The position numbers and the translations under genes are program-made. Positions 1 through 8,562 of a DNA stretch of 35,273 bases are shown here, piece after piece. The notes beneath the pieces are model-generated. The model was given only the letters and a program-made list of their open reading frames with translations, ran no database searches and was not told the DNA's origin. The stretch's first letter is position 1; every line of letters starts with the position of its first letter. Origin of the DNA: Deltaproteobacteria bacterium (GTDB lineage Bacteria > Myxococcota > JACRCW01); assembly GCA_016218805.1 (NCBI GenBank), contig JACRCW010000129.1:1-35273 (forward strand), given 5' to 3'.

Positions 1-49
1 AGCGGAACGCCATTGCTGCACCCGGTGGCCTTTGCTACGCGCGCTGCCC

Positions 50-3000
50 ATGCCACGCCGCGAAGACATCCACACGGTCCTCATCATCGGATCCGGGCCC
101 ATCGTGATCGGCCAGGCCGCGGAGTTTGATTACTCCGGCACTCAGGCGTGCAAGGCGCTCAAGGAGGAGGGCTACCGCGTGGTGCTGGTGAACTCCAACC
201 CGGCCACCATCATGACCGACCCGGACTTTGCGGACGCCACCTACCTGGAGCCGCTGACTGTCCCGTTCCTGGAGCAGATCATTGCGCGGGAAAAGCCGGA
301 CGCGCTGTTGCCCACGCTGGGCGGGCAGACCGCGCTGAACCTCGCCGTCGCCCTGGCCGAGGCCGGCGTGTTGGAGAAACACGGCGTCAAGCTCATTGGC
401 GCCAACCTGGAGGCCATTCGCGCCGCGGAGGACCGGCAGCTGTTCAAGGACCTGATGCAGAAGGCGGGTCTGGAACTGCCCCGCAGCGGCGTGGCCACCA
501 CGGTGGAGGAGGCGCGCGAGATTGTCCGCAGCACGGGGCTCCCCGCCGTGCTGCGGCCGTCCTTCACGCTTGGCGGCACGGGCGGCGGCATTGCGCACAC
601 GGCCGCGGAGCTGGATGAGATGGTGCGTTACGCGCTGTCCGTCTCCCCCACGCACAGCGTGCTCATTGAGGAGAGCGTCATCGGCTGGAAGGAGTACGAG
701 CTGGAGGTGATGCGCGACCGCAAGGACAACGTCGTCATCATCTGCAGCATTGAGAACGTGGACCCCATGGGTGTGCACACCGGTGATTCCATCACCGTGG
801 CCCCCGCGCTCACGCTGACGGACCGCGAGTACCAGCGCATGCGTGACGGTGCCATCCGCTGCATCCGCGCCATTGGCGTGGAGACGGGCGGGTCCAACGT
901 GCAATTCGGCGTGAATCCGCGTGACGGGCGCATGGTCATCATTGAGATGAACCCCCGCGTGTCCCGCTCCTCCGCGCTGGCCTCCAAGGCCACCGGGTTC
1001 GCCATTGCGCGCATCGCCGCCAAGCTGGCCGTGGGCTACACGCTGGATGAGATTCCCAACGCCATTGTGAACCCGGAGGCCAAGGGCGGCCGCCGCGGCG
1101 TGTCCCGCAGCGAGGACACGCCCTCACCGCGCGCGGCGTTTGAGCCGACGATTGACTACGTGGTGGTGAAGGCGCCGCGGTTTGCGTTTGAAAAGTTCCC
1201 GGGTGCGCGCCCGGAACTGACGACGTCCATGAAGAGCGTGGGCGAAGCGATGTCCATGGGGCGCACGTTCAAGGAGGCGTTCCAGAAGGTGCTGCGCAGC
1301 CTGGAGGTGGGCAGCTACGGACTGGAGACGGACCGCGAACACCGCCGCGACGCGCGCCTGGCCGGCGCGTTTCCCGTCCGTGACGACGAGCTGGAGAGCT
1401 GTCTGCGCCGGCCCAACCCGGAGCGCACCTGGCTGCTGGCGCGCGCGTTCACCCAGGGCATGACCGTGGCGCGCGCGCATGAGCTCACCGGCATTGACCC
1501 GTGGTTCCTCGCGGAGTTGAAGGCCATCGTCGCTGAGGAGGCGGCGTTGCGCGGGCGCGCGCTGTCATCATTCAGCGCGGAGGAACTGCGGCACATCAAG
1601 TCCCACGGCTTTTCGGACCGGCGCCTGGGTGAGGTCTGCGGTGGCGGCGAGGACGCGGTGCGCGCGCGGCGCTGGGAGCTGGGCGTGCACCCGCAGTTCA
1701 AGCGCGTGGACACGTGCGCCGCCGAATTCGAAGCGCAGACGCCGTACCTGTACAGCACCTACGAGACGCCGATGTACCGCGCCGGCAAGCCGGTGGACGG
1801 CAGCGAGGCGTTCCCGACGGCGCGGCGCAAGATCGCCATCCTGGGCGGCGGGCCCATCCGCATCGGGCAGGGGATTGAGTTTGACTACTGCTGCGTGCAC
1901 GCGTCCATGGCGCTGCAGAAGATGGGCATTGAAGTGCTGATGCTCAACTGCAACCCGGAGACCGTCTCCACCGACCACGACACGTCGGACCGGTTGTACT
2001 TTGAGCCGCTCACGCTGGAGGACGTCCTGGAGATCCTGCGCGTGGAACAGCCCGAAGGCGTGCTGGTGCAATTCGGTGGCCAGACGCCGTTGAAGCTGGC
2101 GCGGGCGCTGCTCAGCAACGGCGTGAAGATCCTGGGCACCTCCGCGGACGCGATTGACCGCGCGGAGGACCGCAAGCGCTCTGCGGAACTGGTGGACAAG
2201 TTGGGCCTCAAGCAGCCCCCGTCCGGGACGGCGCACACGCTGGAGCAGGCGCGCGTGCTGGCCGCGCGGCTGGGATATCCGCTGATGGTCCGTCCGTCCT
2301 ACGTGCTGGGCGGACGCGCCATGGAGATTGTGTACGACGAGAAAGGCCTGGACCGGTACGTGGGCGCCGCGCTGGACGCCTCACCCGAGCACCCGGTGCT
2401 GGTGGACCGCTTCCTGTCATCCGCCATTGAGCTGGACGTGGACGTGCTGGCGGACGGGCACGAGGCGATTGTGGCCGGCGTGATGGAACACGTGGAGGAG
2501 GCCGGCATCCACAGCGGTGATTCCGCGTGCGCCATCCCACCCTTCTCCCTGCCCGCGGACATCATTGACGAGGTGCGGCGGCAGGCGCGCGCGTTGGCCA
2601 TGGAGCTGGGCGTGGTGGGGTTGATGAACGCGCAGTTCGCCGTGCAGGGACGCGACGTGTTTGTCATTGAGGTCAACCCGCGCGCGTCACGGACCATCCC
2701 GTTTGTGGGCAAGGCGGTGGGCCTGCAGCTTCCACAGCTGGCCGCGCAGGTGATGGCCGGCCGCACGCTGCGTGAGCTGGGCGTCAAGGAGCCGCGGCCG
2801 CGCGGCGTGGTGAGCGTGAAGGAGAGTGTGTTCCCGTTCCTGCGCTTCCCCGGCGTGGACACCATCCTGGGACCGGAGATGAAGTCCACCGGCGAGGTGA
2901 TGGCCATGGCGGATGACTTTGCCGGCGCATTCCTCAAGAGCCAGCTGGCGGCGGGACAGGTCATTCCCCCAACGGGGACGGTGTTCATCAGCGTGCGTGA

Positions 3001-3373
3001 CGAGGACAAGCCCGTGGCCGTCAAGGTGGCGCGGGCACTGCACGGTGCGGGCTACGCCATCATGGCCACCCGGGGGACGCACCGCGTGATTGAGGCCGCA
3101 GGGGTTCCCTGCACGGTGGTCAACAAGGTGCGCGAGGGTGGACACCACACGGTGGATGCCATCCGCGCGGGTCAGATTGCGATGGTGGTGAACACGACCA
3201 GCGGACCCGCCGACCAGGTGGACAGCTTCACGCTCCGCCGGGAGGCGCTGCAGCGTGGCGTGGCGTACTTCACCACTGCGCGGGCCGCGGAAGCGCTGGC
3301 ACAGTCCATGGCCGGGCGTTCCGGCGAAGTGCCGCGCGTGCGGCGCCTGCAGGACCTCCCGCCGGTGGGGTGA
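50..3373 (+). CDS. carB: Carbamoyl-phosphate synthase large subunit
   Basis: Makes carbamoyl phosphate from bicarbonate, ATP and glutamine-derived ammonia (the last delivered by CarA) for pyrimidine and arginine synthesis in the cytosol. The 1107-residue protein shows the family's two homologous halves. Each begins with a nucleotide-binding stretch (IIGSGPIVIGQ near residue 12, ILGGGPIRIGQGIEFDY near 600) followed by an ATP-grasp domain, with EMNPRVSRSSAL in the first half and EVNPRASRTIPF in the second. A C-terminal MGS-like allosteric domain follows. I chose ATG 50 because the family begins MP(R/K)R.DI; an in-frame TTG at 32 is also possible. The protein is slightly longer than E. coli CarB (1073 aa), partly through a short insertion near residues 340-360. 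carA is not in the 49 bases seen upstream. The stop is 4 nt before the next ATG, so it is probably co-transcribed with the reductase gene. Confidence 0.97.
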   Translation: MPRREDIHTVLIIGSGPIVIGQAAEFDYSGTQACKALKEEGYRVVLVNSNPATIMTDPDFADATYLEPLTVPFLEQIIAREKPDALLPTLGGQTALNLAVALAEAGVLEKHGVKLIGANLEAIRAAEDRQLFKDLMQKAGLELPRSGVATTVEEAREIVRSTGLPAVLRPSFTLGGTGGGIAHTAAELDEMVRYALSVSPTHSVLIEESVIGWKEYELEVMRDRKDNVVIICSIENVDPMGVHTGDSITVAPALTLTDREYQRMRDGAIRCIRAIGVETGGSNVQFGVNPRDGRMVIIEMNPRVSRSSALASKATGFAIARIAAKLAVGYTLDEIPNAIVNPEAKGGRRGVSRSEDTPSPRAAFEPTIDYVVVKAPRFAFEKFPGARPELTTSMKSVGEAMSMGRTFKEAFQKVLRSLEVGSYGLETDREHRRDARLAGAFPVRDDELESCLRRPNPERTWLLARAFTQGMTVARAHELTGIDPWFLAELKAIVAEEAALRGRALSSFSAEELRHIKSHGFSDRRLGEVCGGGEDAVRARRWELGVHPQFKRVDTCAAEFEAQTPYLYSTYETPMYRAGKPVDGSEAFPTARRKIAILGGGPIRIGQGIEFDYCCVHASMALQKMGIEVLMLNCNPETVSTDHDTSDRLYFEPLTLEDVLEILRVEQPEGVLVQFGGQTPLKLARALLSNGVKILGTSADAIDRAEDRKRSAELVDKLGLKQPPSGTAHTLEQARVLAARLGYPLMVRPSYVLGGRAMEIVYDEKGLDRYVGAALDASPEHPVLVDRFLSSAIELDVDVLADGHEAIVAGVMEHVEEAGIHSGDSACAIPPFSLPADIIDEVRRQARALAMELGVVGLMNAQFAVQGRDVFVIEVNPRASRTIPFVGKAVGLQLPQLAAQVMAGRTLRELGVKEPRPRGVVSVKESVFPFLRFPGVDTILGPEMKSTGEVMAMADDFAGAFLKSQLAAGQVIPPTGTVFISVRDEDKPVAVKVARALHGAGYAIMATRGTHRVIEAAGVPCTVVNKVREGGHHTVDAIRAGQIAMVVNTTSGPADQVDSFTLRREALQRGVAYFTTARAAEALAQSMAGRSGEVPRVRRLQDLPPVG

Positions 3374-3377
3374 CGCC

Positions 3378-4265
3378 ATGGTGATGCCGCACCGCGCGCT
3401 GGGGCAGACGGGGCTGCTGGTCCCGGTGATCGGGCTGGGTGCGTCCCACCTGGGTGACGCGCCGCTGGAAGACGCGGACGCGGCACGGCTGCTGGACGCC
3501 GCGCTGGAACTCGGCGTCAACCTGGTGGACACGGCGCGCTCCTACGCGTTCTCGGAGGAGCGCATTGGGCGGCACCTGTGTTCCCGCCGCCAGGAGGTCA
3601 TCCTCTCCACCAAGGTGGGTTATGCCATCCCGGGTCATGAAAACTGGACGGCCGGCTGTGTCACCGCGGGGATTGAGCGCGCGCTGGACGTGCTGCGCAC
3701 GGACGTCATTGACCTGGTGTACCTGCACAGTTGCAGCCTGGACGTCCTGGTGCGCGGTGAGTGCACCGACGCGCTGCACCGCGCGGTGCGGGCCGGCAAG
3801 GTGCGCGTGGCGGGATACGCCGGTGACGGGCGCGCGCTTGAATACGCCATGCAGAGCGGCGCGTTTGGCGCGTTTCAGCTCACTTGTAATATCTACGATC
3901 AGTCCGCGCGCGCGCGCCTCCGTCCCGCCGCGGCGGAACGGGGAGCCGGCGTGCTTGTGAAGCGGCCGCTGGGCGGGGCGCCGTGGCGTTACGCGGCCCG
4001 GCCGCCGGAGGAGGACCTGGCCGAATACTGGGACCGGCACCGCGCCATGCAGCTCAACCGGATGGGGCTTGCCTGGGAAGAGCTGGCGCTGCGGTTTGCC
4101 GTCCACCAGCCGGGGGTTGCGGCGGTGCTGGTGGGGACGCGCAGTGCAGCGCACTTGCGGGCGGCGGTGGCCGCACTGGAGTACGGTCCGCTCCCCGCGC
4201 CGATGTTGTCACTGGTGCAGGCGGCGTTTGAGCGCCACGGGGCCGGCTGGCCCGCGGTAACCTGA
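3378..4265 (+). CDS. Aldo/keto reductase family protein
   Basis: A 295-residue member of the NADPH-dependent aldo/keto reductase superfamily, probably cytosolic. The catalytic tetrad can be placed by motif: Asp51 and Tyr56 in LVDTARSYAFSEE, Lys79 in ILSTKVGY, His117 in VYLHSC. The early GLGASHLG segment and the late Ala/Val-rich nucleotide-binding region fit the (beta/alpha)8 fold. The open frame extends back into carB, but ATG 3378, 4 nt after the carB stop and preceded by a G-rich stretch, is the natural start; ATG 3384 is an alternative. The substrate cannot be told from sequence. Its place between carB and an MCE gene suggests co-transcription, not shared function. Confidence 0.9.
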   Translation: MVMPHRALGQTGLLVPVIGLGASHLGDAPLEDADAARLLDAALELGVNLVDTARSYAFSEERIGRHLCSRRQEVILSTKVGYAIPGHENWTAGCVTAGIERALDVLRTDVIDLVYLHSCSLDVLVRGECTDALHRAVRAGKVRVAGYAGDGRALEYAMQSGAFGAFQLTCNIYDQSARARLRPAAAERGAGVLVKRPLGGAPWRYAARPPEEDLAEYWDRHRAMQLNRMGLAWEELALRFAVHQPGVAAVLVGTRSAAHLRAAVAALEYGPLPAPMLSLVQAAFERHGAGWPAVT

Positions 4266-4275
4266 GGAGGCGCGC

Positions 4276-5268
4276 GTGGAAGACAACCGGCGGCAGGACG
4301 TCATGCTGGGACTGTTCACGCTCGTCGTGGTGGCGGCGCTGGTGACCCTGGCATTGCGCGTGGGCAGCACCGCGCCGGTGGGCGCGGTGTCATATGACTT
4401 TGTCATGGACAGCGCGCTGGGCCTGCAGCGGGACAACCGCGTCAGCGTGGCCGGCGTGAATGTTGGCATTGTTGAGTCCATCCGCGTGGACGGCAAGGCC
4501 GCGCGCCTCACGCTGCTGCTGGAACCCGGGCTGGCCGTGCATACGGACGCCAAGGCGGCGGTCCGTGCGCGCACGCTGCTGGGCGAGAAATACGTGGACC
4601 TGGACCCGGGTACGCCGGAGGCGGGGCGCCTGCCGGCGGGTTCCACCGTGAAGGACAACGTGCCCACCGTGGAGATTGATACGGTGATCCGCGCGGCGGC
4701 CGCGCTGGTCACCAGCCTCAACGACATGACGCCCGCGCTGCGCACGTCCGTGGACCGGCTGGAGGGTGTGCTGGCCACGGCGGACATGCGGCAGGTCAGC
4801 CGGGACCTGACCGGGCTCATCAAGGACGCCAGTGACCTGGTGAAGTCCGGCCAGAACGCGCTGGGTGAGGGCGGCCAGGACGCGCGCATGCTGCTCAAGG
4901 ACCTGCGCACGCGCACGCCGGAGTTGCTCAGCCGGTTGCAGAAGACCACGGAAAAGGTGGATGCGCTCATTGACGCCGTCCCGCAGGACGCGCTGAAGGA
5001 CACCCTGGCGCGCGCACCCGCCACGCTGGACACCACCCAACAGGCGCTGGGAGAGCTGCGCACGGCCATTGCGGATCTCAAGGGCGCCTCCGCCAAGACC
5101 ACGCGCGTGCTGGAACAACTGGAGAAGGTGCTGGGCAAGGCCAACTCGCTCACGGAGCAGCAGATCCGCGAAGTGCTGCAGGTGGAAGGCGTGCGCGTGA
5201 ACCTCATCACGGACCCCGACATTGAACGGCGCGTGAAAGCGCTGGCTCCCAAGCTGCCGGGCAAGTGA
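4276..5268 (+). CDS. MCE/MlaD family protein, inner-membrane anchored
   Basis: A 330-residue protein with one N-terminal membrane helix (about residues 9-30), then an MCE/MlaD domain (about 38-115, with the SVAGVNVGIVESI strand and the GEKYVDLDPGT stretch), then a long Ala/Leu/Lys-rich region likely to be helical or coiled coil. MCE proteins form hexameric rings or tubes in the periplasm that carry lipids for an ABC transporter (MlaFEDB-like). No permease or ATPase gene is adjacent, so the partner must be elsewhere or absent. The start is GTG 4276: GAGGAGG at 4264-4270 is well placed and overlaps the stop codon of the reductase gene, pointing to translational coupling. The stop overlaps the next ATG by one base. 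Confidence 0.88.
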   Translation: MEDNRRQDVMLGLFTLVVVAALVTLALRVGSTAPVGAVSYDFVMDSALGLQRDNRVSVAGVNVGIVESIRVDGKAARLTLLLEPGLAVHTDAKAAVRARTLLGEKYVDLDPGTPEAGRLPAGSTVKDNVPTVEIDTVIRAAAALVTSLNDMTPALRTSVDRLEGVLATADMRQVSRDLTGLIKDASDLVKSGQNALGEGGQDARMLLKDLRTRTPELLSRLQKTTEKVDALIDAVPQDALKDTLARAPATLDTTQQALGELRTAIADLKGASAKTTRVLEQLEKVLGKANSLTEQQIREVLQVEGVRVNLITDPDIERRVKALAPKLPGK

Positions 5269-5630
5269 TGACGTCGTCGCCGATGCCCGCGTTTGTGAAG
5301 CTGCTGGCCGCGGACGTGGAACGGTCGGTGCGGTTCTACGGGGCGCTGGGGTTCACGGACGCGGGCCGTGACGGTGTGTTGGTGCACCTGCGCTTTGGCG
5401 AGCACGCGCATCTCTACGTGGTCCGCACCCCGCCAGGGGCCGATCTTCCGGGGCCGCGCGGTGCGGGCGTGCTGGTGTGCTTCACCTGTCCGGACGTGGA
5501 TGCGCTGGCCGCGCGCGCACGGGAAACGGGGGCCCCTGTTGACGGTCCGCGCACCCAGCCCTGGCACACGCGCGAGACCGTGGTGACCGACCCGGATGGC
5601 TACCGCGTGGTGTTCGTGCAGCCCGCGTGA
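5268..5630 (+). CDS. VOC-fold (glyoxalase/bleomycin-resistance-like) protein
   Basis: A 120-residue single-module vicinal oxygen chelate protein. It shows the beginning VKLLAADVERSVRFYGALGF and the end TVVTDPDGYRVVFVQ, both typical of the glyoxalase/dioxygenase superfamily. Proteins of this size act as metal-dependent dimers or as ligand-binding resistance proteins; the reaction is not predictable. ATG 5268 overlaps the upstream TGA by one base; a GTG at 5265 is also in frame, but ATG is preferred. It ends the tight run of genes that begins with carB. Confidence 0.85.
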   Translation: MTSSPMPAFVKLLAADVERSVRFYGALGFTDAGRDGVLVHLRFGEHAHLYVVRTPPGADLPGPRGAGVLVCFTCPDVDALAARARETGAPVDGPRTQPWHTRETVVTDPDGYRVVFVQPA

Positions 5631-5642
5631 CGCGGCGCCACG

Positions 5643-5671
5643 TTGACTCCTCGCGTACCGTTCGGCACAAG
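5643..5671 (+). promoter_or_regulatory. Possible sigma-70-type promoter upstream of the phosphatase
   Basis: TTGACT (5643-5648) and CACAAG (5666-5671) are separated by 17 nt. The -35 is good and the -10 weak (3 of 6 matches). Transcription would begin close to the ATG at 5678, giving a leaderless or near-leaderless message; only a weak AAGG lies upstream of that ATG. This is a pattern match only. Confidence 0.3.
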
Positions 5672-5677
5672 GCCCGC

Positions 5678-7165
5678 ATGACGACGTCGCGCCGGGACTT
5701 CCTCCTCACCAGTGCCGCCAGCGTCGGAATCGCCGCGGCGTGCAATCCCACCCGCGGACCGCAGGGAGGCCAAGACGCGGGGCCCCTGTCCACCACAGGT
5801 GACGGCGGCTCACAGCAGGTTGCTGACGGGGGTGGACCTTCAGACGCGGGCACCGCGGACGCGGCCGATGCGGCCGTGCCCGACGCCGCACCGCCCGCAC
5901 CGGACGCGGGCCAGCCCGTCAACGTTCAGGATGTGCCGCTGACGTCGGTGTGGCCGCTGGGAGTGGCCGCCGGGGACACCACGCCCACGTCCGCCATGCT
6001 GTGGACGCAGTACACGGGCTTCCGGACCCTCAAGCTGCTGGCGTGGGAGAGCGCGGACGGTTCGCCGGGTATCCGCGTGGCGGACGCGGAGGTCGCCGCG
6101 GAGGACACGTACGTGAAGTTTGACGTCGTGACGCTCAGCCCCGGTGCGCGTTACGCGTACGTCTTCCTGGAGCTGGAGGACGGCGCACCCGTGGGGCGCA
6201 GCCCGGTGGGCCTGTTCCGCGCGGCCATTGCCGAGGACGCCGAGGAGCGCCTCCTGCTGGGCGCAACAAGCTGCACCAAGAACGGGCGGAACTTTGGCAC
6301 CATTGGCCACGCCGCTGGCCGCGCGGACCTGGATGCGTTCCTGCTGCTGGGTGACACGTCCTACAACGACGGCGCGGAAACGCTGGTGGAGTACCGGGCC
6401 AAGTGGGCGGAGAACCTGGGCACGCCGGAATACCGCGCGCTGCGCGAAGCCACCGCCGTCTACGCCACCTGGGATGACCACGAGGTGGTCAACGACTTCA
6501 CGCCGGAGGACGTGAGCTACGCGAAGTTTGTGACCGCGCAGCAGGCGTTCTGGGAGACGCTGCCCATCCGCCCGCATCCCACGGTGCCCGGGCGCCTGTG
6601 GCGCTCGTTCCGGTGGGGGCGCACCGTGGAGGTGTTTGTGCTGGACTGCCGCGGTGAACGGCGCCCGTCCACGCGTGACAGCGGCAACGCGGAGTACCTC
6701 TCAGCGGCGCAGATGAGCTGGCTGCAGGAGGGGCTGCGCACCAGCCCGTGCGTGTTCAAACTGATCATGAACAGCGTGCCCATTGGGAACTTCCCAACGG
6801 TGTTTGACGTCGCCAGGGGTGACCGCTGGGAGGGCTATCCCAGCCAACGCACCGCCATCCTGCGGTTCATTGATGAGACACCGGTCACCGGCGTGCTGTG
6901 GGTGAGCGGTGACTTCCACCTGGCGACCATTGGCTGGGTGAGCGCGGCGGGCAACCCGGGCGAACACCAGCTTGAGTTCCTGGTTGGCCCCGGGGCCCAG
7001 ACGGGCAACGTGCTGGCGTCCACCCTCAACCCGCCGCTGTGGGAGTGGGCCACGCCCGACGACAACTACGCCACCTTTGACCTGGACCCCGGCACGCGGA
7101 AGGTCATTGTCACCTTCCATGCGGCGTCCGGCACTCGCCTGGCCCAGCGCAGCTTCACGGTGTGA
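5678..7165 (+). CDS. PhoD-like phosphatase, Tat-exported
   Basis: A 495-residue exported metallophosphatase-like protein. The N-terminus has the Tat motif SRRDFLLTS and a hydrophobic stretch ending AAAC (Cys22), which could be a weak lipoprotein site. An Ala/Asp/Pro-rich linker (about 25-85) follows, then a beta-sandwich segment starting VWPLGVAAGDTTPTSAMLW. The metal-binding core shows GATSCTKNG, LLLGDTSYNDG, TWDDHEVVNDF and GDFHLATIG, typical of the PhoD alkaline phosphatase/phosphodiesterase family (Ca/Fe-dependent in characterised members). The frame is open upstream to 5627, but ATG 5678 puts the twin arginine at residues 5-6. It probably hydrolyses phosphate esters or diesters in the periplasm. 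It ends 10 nt from the convergent gene. Confidence 0.88.
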   Translation: MTTSRRDFLLTSAASVGIAAACNPTRGPQGGQDAGPLSTTGDGGSQQVADGGGPSDAGTADAADAAVPDAAPPAPDAGQPVNVQDVPLTSVWPLGVAAGDTTPTSAMLWTQYTGFRTLKLLAWESADGSPGIRVADAEVAAEDTYVKFDVVTLSPGARYAYVFLELEDGAPVGRSPVGLFRAAIAEDAEERLLLGATSCTKNGRNFGTIGHAAGRADLDAFLLLGDTSYNDGAETLVEYRAKWAENLGTPEYRALREATAVYATWDDHEVVNDFTPEDVSYAKFVTAQQAFWETLPIRPHPTVPGRLWRSFRWGRTVEVFVLDCRGERRPSTRDSGNAEYLSAAQMSWLQEGLRTSPCVFKLIMNSVPIGNFPTVFDVARGDRWEGYPSQRTAILRFIDETPVTGVLWVSGDFHLATIGWVSAAGNPGEHQLEFLVGPGAQTGNVLASTLNPPLWEWATPDDNYATFDLDPGTRKVIVTFHAASGTRLAQRSFTV

Positions 7166-7175
7166 CCGCCGCGGT

Positions 7176-7940
7176 TCACTTGGGCGGCGGCATCCCCTGC
7201 TTCATCCGCTCCAACAGCTCGCGGCGCTGCTCCGGCGTCATGGCCCGCAGCTTCTCCGGGTCCATCGCCTCCAGGGGCAGGCCGCCAGGGACCAGCGGCC
7301 CCTCCTGCTTGGTGTAGCCCGCGGGAACCTCAAACATTGCCGAGTCCAGCGCCTTCTTCTCCACGCGCACCAGCTCCACGGTCATGGCGGCCGCGCCGCC
7401 GCGGCGTTGCACCATCTTCACCACAAAGCCTTCCGCACCCGCGCCCTTGAGCGCTTTCTGCAACGCCCCCATGTCCGCGCCCGGTTCCTGGGCGCTGCGC
7501 ATGTACGTGTCAAAGTCCAGGATGTCCTTGGAGGTCCAGTAGTCCGTCTCCGTGGGGCCGTGCGTCACCACCACGTGCGTGCACTGCCAGGCGCCCACCT
7601 TTTCAGTGCCCACCTTGCGCGCGGTGTATTCATGCGGGCCCAGCCGCGCGGCGGCCGTGGCGCGCGCCTTCTTTGCGTCAATCTCGGTGTACGCCTTCCG
7701 CTCGTCGTGAATGGCGTACACCTTGTCCGGCTCCGCGGTCTTCACCAGCATGACCATGGTCATGGCGCCCGCACGCCCCGGGACGTCCACGCGCAACTCA
7801 GTGCGCACGCCCGGCTTGCCAATCTGGATGAGGCTCTGACCGCTGCCGGAGCGGCCCGTCATCTTCATCTCAATCACGCCTTCAAACGGCGGCGCACCCG
7901 CCGCAACCATCAGCCATCCCAGCAAGGCAAGCGTGTGCAT
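7176..7940 (-). CDS. Exported DUF4412-like protein
   Basis: A 254-residue protein with a short signal peptide (MHTLALLGWLMVAAG). The next part, FEGVIEMKMTGRSGSGQ, then IQIGKPGVRTELRV and DKVYAIHDERKAYTEID, reads like the DUF4412 pattern: an outer-membrane-lipoprotein-carrier-like half barrel of unknown function. The C-terminus is rich in Met, Pro and charged residues (ERMKQGMPPPK). ATG 7940 is preferred over upstream in-frame starts because it gives the signal peptide and lies 1 nt after the stop of the preceding gene. It is last in a three-gene minus-strand run with the mutase. No function is assigned. Confidence 0.75.
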   Translation of the reverse strand: MHTLALLGWLMVAAGAPPFEGVIEMKMTGRSGSGQSLIQIGKPGVRTELRVDVPGRAGAMTMVMLVKTAEPDKVYAIHDERKAYTEIDAKKARATAAARLGPHEYTARKVGTEKVGAWQCTHVVVTHGPTETDYWTSKDILDFDTYMRSAQEPGADMGALQKALKGAGAEGFVVKMVQRRGGAAAMTVELVRVEKKALDSAMFEVPAGYTKQEGPLVPGGLPLEAMDPEKLRAMTPEQRRELLERMKQGMPPPK

Positions 7941-7941
7941 G

Positions 7942-8544
7942 TCAGAGGTCCTTGGCGGTCTTGGGGTCCGGGTTCCCCAGCCCGAACGCGTACGTGGCAC
8001 CGGTCAGGCTGCCGAAGAAACCGGCCAGGCCCGCGCCGATGATGGCGACGGAGAGGTACTGCGAATAGCGCGCGCGGTCCGTCGCGAACTTCCGCTGCGC
8101 GTAAGGCCGGTCGGCCTTGGTCTGGTCGTACCAGAAGTAGATGGTGAGCGCCTGCAGGGCCACCCCGCCCACGAAAACCACGGCGAACACCGCGGCCCCG
8201 CTCAGCCCGGCGGCGATGCCGGTCCAGGACCACCCCGCGCGCGGCGGCTTCACCTGCTTCTTGGGTTCCTTGAACGCCTTCTCCGGGGGCGGCGTTGCTG
8301 CGGGCGCGGGCGGTGTCTCCGCCGCGGCGGGTGGTGCCGGCTCGGCCACCGGTGCGGGCTCCGCGGCAGGGGCCGGCGCGGCCGGTTCCGGTGCCGCCGG
8401 TTCCGGTTCCGGTGCGGGCGTGGTCTCGGGGGCGGGGGCAGGGGCGGGTGGCGCTTCCGCCGCTGGGGCCGGTGCTGGCTCCAGGGGCGCCGGCTCCTGG
8501 GAGGCCATCCACATGACTGAGACCCACAACAAGGACGTCACCAC
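7942..8544 (-). CDS. Pro/Ala-rich membrane protein of unknown function
   Basis: 200 residues. The start is hydrophobic (LLWVSVMWMA), then a low-complexity Ala/Pro/Glu region fills about residues 17-85. The C-terminal half holds two hydrophobic segments: GAAVFAVVFVGGVALQALTIYF, then AIIGAGLAGFFGSLTGATYAFG. Similar Pro/Ala linkers occur in proteins that reach across the periplasm or through cell-wall layers. I picked GTG 8544 because GGAGG lies 6 nt before it; the next GTG codon is also possible. It starts 18 nt after the mutase stop and ends 1 nt before the DUF4412-like gene. I do not recognise the family. Confidence 0.65.
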   Translation of the reverse strand: MVTSLLWVSVMWMASQEPAPLEPAPAPAAEAPPAPAPAPETTPAPEPEPAAPEPAAPAPAAEPAPVAEPAPPAAAETPPAPAATPPPEKAFKEPKKQVKPPRAGWSWTGIAAGLSGAAVFAVVFVGGVALQALTIYFWYDQTKADRPYAQRKFATDRARYSQYLSVAIIGAGLAGFFGSLTGATYAFGLGNPDPKTAKDL

Positions 8545-8562
8545 GTCACACCTCCGCCCCGT

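Noticed and set aside
4209..5567. A 452-codon open frame antisense to the MCE gene
   Set aside because: Ser/Arg/Thr-rich shadow of the real gene; no domain and no start signal.
6972..8042. A 356-codon + strand frame antisense to the DUF4412-like gene
   Set aside because: His/Arg-rich shadow; the minus frame has a signal peptide and family pattern.
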